NCBI GenBank assembly: GCA_002335605.1
Contig: BEDY01000009.1
Coordinates: 62,001-126,000, forward strand
Source of the DNA: Prillingera fragicola
Lineage: Eukaryota > Basidiomycota > Tremellomycetes > Trichosporonales > Trichosporonaceae
Length of the DNA stretch: 64,000 nt
Direction: 5' to 3'
A program made the translations under genes and the position numbers. The notes beneath the pieces are model-generated. The model was not told where the DNA came from. It saw only the letters and a program-made list of their open reading frames with translations, and made no database searches. The first letter of the stretch is position 1. Each line of letters begins with the position of its first letter. Positions 56,028 through 64,000 of this stretch are shown in pieces.

Positions 56028-56573
56028 ATGAAGTCCATCCTCGCCACCCTCGCCCTCCTCGCTACCGCCTCTGCGCTCTCCCCCGCGGACCTGCGCGAGC
56101 GCAGCAACCACCTCGAGTCGCGCGCAGCCATGAAGGACGTCCAGACCTACCCGCGCAACCACCCCATGAACTGCCTGACCGTCCAGGACGGCGCCTTTGG
56201 CTACGGCCAGCCCGTAGTCATCGCGCCGTGCGACGGCAGCAACTCGCAGAAGATGACGTTCCAGAAATCCACCGGCCTGGTCATGTTCAAGGACAACGGG
56301 CGCGAGTGGTGCCTCGACGCCAACTCGAGCCCGCGCGAGGGCTCGCAGCTCAAGCTCTGGGAGTGCCTCAAGGGTAAAAAATCAGTCACGCAGCAAAAGT
56401 GGATCCTCGCCGACGACGGCACTATCAAGCTCGCCGACGCGTGGTACAACCTCTGCGTTGACCTGCCGGGGGACAGCGTCCACAAGGGTAACCGTCTCCA
56501 GGTCTGGAGCTGCTATGCTGGTAACACCAACCAGCAGTGGCTCACCAAGAAGCAGCAGGCGCCTGCCCAGTAG
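56028..56573 (+). CDS. Secreted ricin-B-type beta-trefoil lectin-like protein 3
   Basis: Intronless gene of 181 aa. The signal peptide is MKSILATLALLATASALS, followed by a short pro-like segment with an SRAAM site. A single beta-trefoil domain fills the rest: MNCLTVQDGAFGYGQPVVIA, then EWCLDANSSPREGSQLKLWE, TQQKWILADDG, LCVDLPGDSVHKGNRLQVWS and NQQWLTK, with clear QxW positions. Predicted extracellular glycan binding. It lacks the introns of proteins 1 and 2, so it is a more distant paralogue or a retrocopy-like form. Confidence 0.9.
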   Translation: MKSILATLALLATASALSPADLRERSNHLESRAAMKDVQTYPRNHPMNCLTVQDGAFGYGQPVVIAPCDGSNSQKMTFQKSTGLVMFKDNGREWCLDANSSPREGSQLKLWECLKGKKSVTQQKWILADDGTIKLADAWYNLCVDLPGDSVHKGNRLQVWSCYAGNTNQQWLTKKQQAPAQ

Positions 56574-58339
56574 ACGTAAGTTGGCCGCGAGGAAATGTTG
56601 TGCTGATGGTCGCAGGATTGCGTCCCTTCTGGCCTTGTGGCCGCGTCGGCGCGGGCTTTGATAGTGGCAGCGCCAGTCTTGGTAGAGATGAATCAATACG
56701 TGCACGTACAACGTTAATTAGGACCCAGCAACGGGCATCACGAGGCATGAGGGTGGCAAAGCTGGTGGTGGGGACGGTGGATCACCTCTACCAGCATTCC
56801 CCCACTCACGTCAGCCAACATGAATGAGGTGAGGCCAGACGACGAAGGCTCAATATGGTCATGCTTAGAAATCTGACGTGCGCGGGAGTATCTCACCCAG
56901 ACTGGCTGCAGTGAGGCTGCACAAGGTGGCGGGGCAGGGGACATGGCCGGGCAGTGATCTGGTCTGTGGATCTCTGCACTTTCCAGAGCCACGCAGACAC
57001 GCTCGACGAGCGGCTGGGTGTTGCGGCATGCCATGCAGATCCCTGGCAGAAGCGAAGTCGGTGACTGTTCTGGAATCATGGCCGTGGATGAATGACGGCA
57101 TGACGTTCCCGCACTTTCAAAGGTTGCGTGTTTGATTCCCAGTAAACCTTTGGGGATGAGGCTGGGGGAAGTTTTGCCGTCGACCTTGGCGTGTGCGTCT
57201 GGTATGTAGGTGTGCAGCTGAACGCGGGTGAGGTGGCATGTGCTGGGCATGAGTGAGCATGAGTGAGCATGTGTGCGAGGTCAGAGGTTAGTGTTGCTGT
57301 AGACGGTTGAGAGAGCAGCCCTGCCGATACGTTACTGCGGGCAATCGTGTCCGGCAGCCGCGTTCATCGCAAGCCACAATGAGCGTGACTGTCTCACGTC
57401 GACATGTCCTGCAGAGTGAGAGAGCTCGCGAGAGAGACACAGAAGGTTACGGCTTGCGCGGATGGCGAGTTGAACTAGGTAGAGAACCGAGAGTAGCGTT
57501 TCCCATGAATCACCACTGGTCCAGCCTCTCCCTCCACAGGCATGCTCTCAAGATCTGAGGCTCGAAATTACCCACCTGCACATCATGACCCAAAGCAACA
57601 CCAAACAGCAACAGAGGGCGGGCCGTAGCTCGTTTAGACCTGTACCCAGGATCTCGGAGACGTCTAGCGCAAGGCACTGCCGGCGGCCTACGCTGCGAGT
57701 CCAGAACAATGGTCGGTACGCACCCAGCGGCAGACGGCGCGGACGACGACGACGTAGAAGGGAAGCCAGGGTCTTCCGGCGTTCCCGAGCCGGGCCTAGA
57801 CATGGGATGCCGCGCTGGTGCCGGCTTGCTTCTTTGGAATGTTGCGGCCCTCTTTGTGCTGCTGCATCTTGTGCAGACGTGCGTGACTGTGCTGACGCGC
57901 CGCTCCGGAACATGGATATCAGTACAGGTCCTGGGTTAGTGCCCAGCGCACGCTCAAAGACGAGGAAAAAGTTCGAGACCACGCCACGGCACGGGCTTAC
58001 CGTGATCCTCGGATGATCAGTTGCTACTGTGCATGGCGGGCAGTGACCCGCGCTGCTTTGCATGCAGCAGAACAGGGTGAGGTGTTCGTGGGGGAGGAGT
58101 AGTGGGAGAGGATGAGATTGGGTTGGGTGTAGGGACACAGTTGATGATCGAGGAACAGAGATGCTCCATTGCCATTGATCTTTTGCTGCTGCAGTGCTGA
58201 GAGGGCAATGTACGACGTGCCCATGTTCTTGTTCGACTTCTCTCTCATACTCTAGCATATTACATCTTGGCATTCTCTAACAAAGAAGACACGACACGGC
58301 ATCGGCAACTTCACTCGCCACCAACAACACATCCCCACT
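56574..58339. other. Intergenic region
   Basis: No well-supported gene. A 76-codon frame at 57709-57939 contains one hydrophobic helix (LLLWNVAALFVLLHLV) but has no other support. A short GAGTGAGCAT repeat occurs at about 57250-57270. Confidence 0.45.
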
Positions 58340-60088
58340 ATGAGGATCACCTCGTCTCTCTTCCTCTTTGCCCTCGCAGCAGCGACCTCGGCAGCCCCAA
58401 CCCCGCAGCAGGAGACCTCGACTTCACTCCGCGCCGCCGCAGCCTCAACAACGACAACATCAGCAGCCTCATCCACCTCTGCACGCAGCTCGGCAGCAAC
58501 GGGCTCGCCCTCGCCATCGCCAACGGCCGCCGGGGCCGCCATCGAGACACCCGTAGTCGACGGCGTTAGTTCGTCTGTGCGCATTCCGTGAGTAGCTTTG
58601 GATCTCGAGCTTGAACCCCAGCGTGCCCCGCGTTACTATCGCCCACCCCTCGCTCTGGCCAGACTTGTTCTCCTCGTACTGACACTCCAGCATCGGCTAC
58701 TGGTCGCGCGAGTACCACGTAACAGCGACCATTGGCGCGGCGCCAACAGCCAAAGTCGTACAGCTCCGGCCGGACAGTAGCGACTCGATCCTCCAAGTGA
58801 GGCAGGACCAGTACGACGCCGGCGCGGATGGCGGTACCGATCATGTCGACAGTGTCAGCGTTGGCGGGCTTAATGCCAGTGGGCTTGCTATCGGTGAGTT
58901 TGCTTTTTTGTGAGGTCGTGTGCGCTTGGGGATCGTGGCTGGCGCTGGACACGGGTAAAGAGGCCAGAAAGTGTCAGACGCATTGTTATCTCTGGCCCAG
59001 TAGTGCCTCTATGATAGGCACACCAAGATCCAAAGTGGCGGCGTCCTCTTAACCCTCTGTCCATGCCCATTACAGGAGAGAGCAAAGCTGACCCCCCAGG
59101 CGTCGGCGCCCGCGGGCTCATCCCGCTCGGTATCCCGAGCAACACGTCTACGCCGCTGGGCATGCTCCCCGCGGCGGCCGTTGAGCAAGGGAGCTCTGAG
59201 ATTGGGCTGTTCTACAAGCGAGTGGCGTTTGGTGTCAATCAGACGGCGGACGCGGGCGAGTTGGCCATTGGGTGAGTTTGGCTCGGTGGTGCCCGCCTGG
59301 TGCGCGACGGCGTGCCAGCGGCTTACGAGATCGAGTTGCTTGTGCACGCCACTGCTCGCTGCAGCTGTGGCACCGCTTCTCTGTCTCTTGACTTCCTCTC
59401 CTGCGCCAACTAACACCGCAGCCCCAACACTGCCCTCTTCACCCAGCCCCTAAACTACATCCCGACCACAACGCCCACGGACTTTACCCTCCCCCTGGGC
59501 CCCGTAACGATAGGCAACATGACTGTGGCGCACAACGGCACGGCCAAGCTCGTGACGGCGGGCAGCTACTTTCTCGGCCCCTCTGCGGCCGTCGCGGCCT
59601 TCTACGCTCTGATCCCGGGGGCCAAGCTCGACTCCAACCTCGGCGCCTGGTCCTTCCCCTGCAACGTCTTCACCCGGGGCAACACGACAACCTCCCTCAC
59701 GCTCGGCGGACACACGTACCCGCTCGCGCCGGCCGACATGGTCGCGTTCTTTGTCGACTCGGCCGGCCGCGCAGCCTACGACCCCTCAAGGGACCCAAAG
59801 GCGTACACGGGCATGTGCGTCGGGTCCGTCCAGGCGCGGACGGGGCAGGAGCTCCGGGACTCTATGCAGGTGGAGGGCGGCGAGTGGACGCTCGGCACGG
59901 CGTTCTTGAAGAATGTCTACACCGTCGTCCGATACGGCGCCCAGCCAGCTGTGGGCTTTGCGACGCTCAAGGATGGCGTGCAGGTCGATGTCGAGGTGCC
60001 TGTTGTTGGCAACTCTGCGGGCGCTCGACGAGCCAGTGCGGGGATGGTGGTCGTCGCGGCTGTGCTGGCTGTGGTTGTGGGCATGTAA
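58340..60088 (+). CDS. Pepsin-like (A1) aspartic protease homologue, catalytic Asp motifs lost; GPI-type tail
   Basis: Exons 58340..58587, 58691..58893, 59076..59271, 59422..60088 encode 437 aa. The signal peptide is MRITSSLFLFALAAATSAAP, followed by a Ser/Thr-rich stretch. The A1 fold is recognisable from WSREYHVTATIG, GLIPLGIPSNTS, FYKRVAFGVN, FLGPSAAVAAFYALIPGA and WSFPCN. Where active enzymes have the first DTGS, this protein has RPDSSDSIL; where the second D-T/S-G should precede FLGP, it reads KLVTAGSY. Both catalytic sites therefore look destroyed while the scaffold is kept. The C-terminus (MVVVAAVLAVVVGM) is a GPI-attachment-type tail. Predicted cell-surface pseudoprotease. Intron 1 is 103 nt; part of it reads open before a TGA, so its boundaries are less certain. 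Confidence 0.8.
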
Positions 60089-60258
60089 GGTACTTTGGTT
60101 GATTACTAGCGCGGACGCGTATTATAGAGATTATAACATGTATACTGCATTGGCATTAGCCTGGCTTCGTGAGCGTAGCCCGAGCAGTGGTCAGCGCAGT
60201 GAGTTGCGTCAGCCCGTGGACTAGCGCGCAAACCGCATCTATGCATCTACACCCCGGC

Positions 60259-60999
60259 TCACAACTTGGCCTTGTCCCCCGCCCCAACGACAGGCGTAGC
60301 AGTCATGCCGTCGGCGCTAAACGTCGCGGTAAACGCTGGCGGCTGCACAAGCGCCTGCGAGTGGTTGCCGTACGCGCACGTCTTGGAGTTGAGGTCGTTT
60401 ACGAAAAACTCGATGCGGGAGAAGGCCAAGCGGCGGCCTAGCCGTCAGCCACCATCAAGGCTTACGGAGTAGCCCCTCGCCGCGTGAGGTTCGGTCTTGG
60501 CCGAGGCCAAGGAGACTCACCTCGCTGGACCTTTGTCGCGACGCAGTAGAGCTGGTCGCCGACGCGTCCTCCGGGCCGCACAAACTCGGCGCTCATGTTG
60601 GCGCTCACTGTCACGACGCCCGGGACGCCCTCGGCCTGCAGCCCGAGCCAGGTTACAATGTCTGTGAGCTGCCATTGTCAGTTTCCGGGGATAGCGCGGG
60701 TGGGCGACGTACCGACATGATGATGCCGCCGTGGACTGTCTGGGGCTGTTAGCTTGGTCAGAGCGGGGTGCGAACGCCGTGGCCGTTGAGGTGGTGCGAC
60801 TCGATCGGTAGGCGCGCTACGAGCTTGGACGGGGTCGCGGATTCGAGGACCAGCTGCGGGGAAGAGTCAGTGGAGCTCGACGGCGACAGAAACGCACTCC
60901 TTTGATGGCGGCGTCGTGCTGCACACCGTGGCCCTTGTCCTGCAGGACTCTGGTCCAAAAGTCCTTGACGTGGGCGAGGCAGGGTGAGTCGGTCGTCAT
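60259..60999 (-). CDS. Hotdog-fold (4HBT) acyl-CoA thioesterase-like protein
   Basis: Minus-strand exons 60898..60999, 60776..60853, 60713..60739, 60521..60668, 60259..60437 encode 177 aa, the size of Acot13-like thioesterases. The catalytic-region motif HGGIIMS|LTDIVTWLGL crosses an intron; the 27-nt exon 3 encodes TVHGGIIMS. Downstream, VTVSANMSAEFVRPGGRVGD forms the central strand with the usual Asp/Glu-rich turn, and RRLAFSRIEFF the next. Acceptor 60669 was chosen because it restores SLTD. Role: hydrolysis of acyl-CoA thioesters, cytosolic or mitochondrial. Divergent from the Atg22-like gene across about 440 bp. Confidence 0.85.
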
Positions 61000-61443
61000 T
61001 GTGAGTGAGTGAGTGGGTCAAAAGTGTTGTCGAGTGGTATTGACAAGAAAAAGAGCATGGGGTTCGGCTTTTTCCATTGCCGGGCGGTAATCTACATACG
61101 TCGGCGATGAGCAACGACGGGAGGGCTGCTCACCCTGGGTGGCCAAGGCCCGAGTTTACTCTGTGGACCCAGCAGCGGTATGTCATGCCTGTTGAACACT
61201 GCTGGCAGACTCGTAGACGACGTGCTCATCCACACACTGCCTTGTTATCTACATGCACGACAAGACTCACGAGCAAAGATGCTTGGAAGATGATGGATCA
61301 CCTCAGCCTGCTGCGTACTACATGACGTCACGCCAACGACTGGGGATCTCCTCGCAGCGGCCTCGAGCAGCTAACACCGCAGGACCCCATGCATCCATCT
61401 CCTACTCTTGCCTATCTCACGACTCTACTGATCATCTTCCAGC
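61000..61443. other. Bidirectional promoter region
   Basis: Lies between the divergent thioesterase and Atg22-like genes. No further element recognised. Confidence 0.5.
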
Positions 61444-63379
61444 ATGAAGTCGCCCAAACAACCCGCAGATCATGTAGATCATCACGCCCCAGATCTTCCA
61501 CCGGGCACAATCGTCGACGACGAGGCGACGCTGTTTGCGTCTCCTCTACCAATCACAGGCGTACGCAAGACGACAACAAGGACAGAGCTCTGGGTAAGCC
61601 TCTGCTCCCTCTGCGTCGCTCTGCAGGATAGTCACTGATCCCCAAGTCGTGGTACCTCTACTATGTCGGCAACTCGGGGCTCGGTAAGTGTACACGAAAA
61701 ACCCACAACGGTTAGTCACCAACAGCATCACAGGACCATTCAACTTTGCCATCTCGGCCTGGCAAAACCTGCTATACCAAGCGGGCTGGGACCCCTCAGT
61801 ACCGGGCCGGACCACACCCTGCGACGTCGGGGCATGCAGCCTCGTAGCCTACGGCAGCGAACGCTCCAGTGAGCCCCCCACGTCTCGCGAAGCTAACAGG
61901 GGCCAGTCAACTCGATTGTCCTCATCACGAACGGCATTTCGTTTGCGCTCCAAGCGGCCTTGTTTCTCATCGTGGGCTCGTTTGCAGACTATGGCACGTG
62001 GCGCCCGCACATTACGACCTTTTTCACCCTCCTCGCGTGGGGGGTCAGTTTTGGGTGGCTCGGTGTCACGTCGCCGTCAAAGTGCGTCTCTCGTGCGTGA
62101 AGCGCTGACACGGAAGATGGCAGATTGGCACGGCGCTGTACATCCTCGGACTCATCGGGTATCAGGGAGCCCTCACTTTCTGGACCGCAGCGTTCCCGGG
62201 CCTCGCGAGGGATTTGCCCGAGATGCAGGAGAGTGAGCAGGAGCTTGCGCGGGGCGAGATTGAGTGAGTCTCGGTCTCCTGTCGCGCTTACACGGCAGCA
62301 CGAAAACGCACGACACGCGCGACATGCTGCAGCGCAACCGCCTGGCCAACGTGTCGTTCTTTGTCTGCTCGTGCGGCGAGCTCGTCGTCCTCGCCATCCT
62401 GTGCGGCATCCTCGTCGCGGTCGTCAAGGAAGGGGACACGGAGAGCAACACGCGGGCCCTGTCAATCGTGTGCGCGTACAGTGCCGCCGTGTGGAGTAAG
62501 TTGTGCTACCGGATGTCACTGATCATCGTAGTCGTGTGTGCCCTGCCGTGGCTGTTCTTCGAACAATACCGCCCCGGCAACCAGCTCCCCCCACGCACGA
62601 CCTATCTCACCGCCGGTCTAAAGCAGATTTACCACGCGTTTAGGCTCTGCACGCGCCTCAAGCAGACGTTCATCTATCTCGCTGCGTACTTTTTCCTCGG
62701 CGACTGCCTCAACACGCTCGTGACGGTGATTGCGACGCTGCAGAACGAGGTCGCGAGCTACGACACCAAGACGCTCAACTATCTGCTGATTGACGGCATC
62801 GGCGCGCAGGCCATCGGCATCGCCATCTTCTGGCTGGTCCAGAAACGGTTCACGATCCGCACAAAGACCATGCTGCTAGTCAACGGCTTTTTCATCCTGC
62901 TCCTCGCCGCGTGGGGGTGTGTGGGGATCACGCAGCAGAGGTTTGGTTTCCACAATGCGTGGGAGTTTTGGGCCTACCAGGCCTACTATGGTGTGTTTGT
63001 CTGCCCGTGGTACGCGATTTCCCAGGCAATGATCTCCGAGGTCGTGCCCCGGGGCAAAGAGTTTTTATTCTTTGCCCTGTTCAGCATCATCGGCAAGACG
63101 TCGTCGTTTATCGGACCGTTTGTGTCGTCGGCCATTATCGACAGGAGCGGCAACAATAACATGCCGTTTACATTCTTGCTCGCCCTCGGCGCCGTCGCTA
63201 TGGGGATCCTGTTTGCCGTCGACGTCGACAAGAGCAGGAGGGAGTGCAGACAGTATCTCGAGGACGAGGCCGAGCGCGTGTACAAGCTTGGGCTCGTCGA
63301 GGTTGCCGACGGGGTGAGGGCGGCGTCGCCTACGGTCGTGGAGAAGGCCGCGTCGCGTGCGGTTACGGAGAAGGCTTAG
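61444..63379 (+). CDS. Atg22-like vacuolar amino-acid effluxer (MFS)
   Basis: Exons 61444..61593, 61647..61683, 61734..61868, 61907..62081, 62117..62263, 62299..62495, 62532..63379 encode 562 aa. In yeast Atg22 exports amino acids from the vacuole after autophagic breakdown. Family signatures are WYLYYVGNSGLGPFNFA (first helix), SPSKWQIGTALYILGLIGYQ, FFLGDCLNTLVTVIATLQNE and SYDTKTLNYLLIDGIGAQ, plus about 12 hydrophobic helices. The N-terminal 45 residues are hydrophilic and His/Pro-rich; the C-terminal tail is charged. The 36-nt intron before exon 7 is in frame and stop-free, but removing it gives the expected AVWIVCALPWLFFEQ. Most introns are 35-53 nt. Confidence 0.9.
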
Positions 63380-64000
63380 CTGCCGGGTCGGCGCGGCTGG
63401 TTTGTATCGTTAGTCTGCGTATGCCATCTCTGTTTGACTGGCGTGAGCAGGTAGCAAGCAGCCACTTGGCTCTCGCTCGCGGTCTCGTGACAGTCGGCGT
63501 CTGGCACTTTGGAGACATCCTTGGCGCGAGCCGTGCCACAGCAGTGGCCCTACGGCCTACGGAAGGCGTTCAACGCAGCGCCAGTCTATTGTACTCAGCC
63601 AAGACAACTCTGACAAACGTCAACAACCACAGCCCTTGGCATGCGCCGCATCCCCCACCCGGCATCCCCACCCAGCATCCCCAAACGCCACACCCAACAA
63701 CTCTCCTGCAACAGCACCCTGGCCTCCATTCCATTCGTCGACCCGCTGATTCGCCGACAAGACGTTTCGGCCCCATTGGCCCTTTCTTCGGCGCGCTCGG
63801 CGCTGACGGCGCTAGGGCCTGCTCGGAATAGCTCCAGTGTTGGCGTGCAAACATCAGTGCGTCAGGTCGGCAGTCCTCTCGGTGTCAGTAGTCCAGGATG
63901 CTTGCTTCGCGTCGTTCCGACCTCCGAACCACCCCACAGGACCAAACATGGTCCCAAGACCCTTTGTAGCAAGCAGCAGCGCAGCGAGCAGCAGCGCCGC
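63380..64000. other. Downstream flank of the Atg22-like gene, to window end
   Basis: No gene recognised. The last bases contain a short CAGCAGCG-type repeat and may begin a gene that continues outside the window. Confidence 0.4.

Noticed and set aside
57548..58273. 241-codon minus-strand ORF and plus-strand 76-codon frame with one hydrophobic helix
   Set aside because: Conflicting frames on both strands, no recognised family, no clear start context.

Overview
The window is fungal nuclear DNA, most likely from a basidiomycetous yeast of the Tremellomycetes (Trichosporonales-like). I infer this from GC-rich coding DNA, genes split by many short introns (about 34-55 nt, GTRNGT donors, CTGAC or CTAAC branch sites close to the acceptor), and protein families typical of saprotrophic yeasts. 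There is no operon logic, plasmid, phage or CRISPR signal. One assembly gap of 100 Ns lies at 7812-7911. Exon joins were worked out by hand; each reported multi-exon CDS closes in frame unless I say otherwise.

Layout. 2.0-7.3 kb: an anion:cation symporter (Dal5-like MFS) and a Zn2Cys6 transcription factor whose zinc cluster contains an 8-nt exon. 7.3-9.7 kb: gene-poor DNA with the gap, homopolymer G runs and a perfect 25-bp inverted repeat. 9.7 kb: tRNA-Gln(CUG) with intron. 10-16.7 kb, minus strand: a serine beta-lactamase-like hydrolase, a maltose/hexose-type sugar transporter with an apparent AT-AC intron, and a secreted DUF1996 protein. 18-23 kb, minus: a DEAD-box RNA helicase and two Ser/Pro-rich unknown loci. 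23.7-26.3 kb, minus: a second Zn2Cys6 regulator. 26.6 kb: a P-loop kinase (uridine kinase/Yfh7-like). 28.5-30.9 kb: two divergent orphan genes, one with a PD-(D/E)XK-like signature. 31-32 kb: a decayed coding remnant and an 11-bp-phased CACATG array. 32.3-39.8 kb: M20 carboxypeptidase, two tandem beta-lactamase-like hydrolases, and a TauD/TfdA dioxygenase. 42.3 kb: tRNA-Ser(CGA). 42.5-44.3 kb: a GMC oxidoreductase with a frameshift in its FAD-binding loop. 47-50 kb: a small secreted ORF and a GH36 alpha-galactosidase. 51-56.6 kb: three small secreted beta-trefoil (ricin-B-type) proteins with clear TATA boxes, plus a small basic protein. 58.3-60.1 kb: a GPI-type pepsin homologue lacking its catalytic aspartates. 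60.3-63.4 kb: a hotdog thioesterase divergent from an Atg22-type vacuolar effluxer.

Much of the content concerns nutrient scavenging: uptake (ACS permease, sugar transporter, Atg22), extracellular or vacuolar hydrolysis (M20 peptidase, alpha-galactosidase, beta-lactamase-like esterases), sulfonate-type oxidation (TauD), and secreted surface proteins (DUF1996, beta-trefoil set, pseudo-pepsin). The two zinc-cluster regulators are possible local or global controllers, but nothing in the sequence ties them to specific neighbours. The best leads are the AT-AC intron, the micro-exon zinc cluster, the catalytically dead pepsin, the helically phased CACATG array, and the PD-(D/E)XK-like/orphan gene pair.
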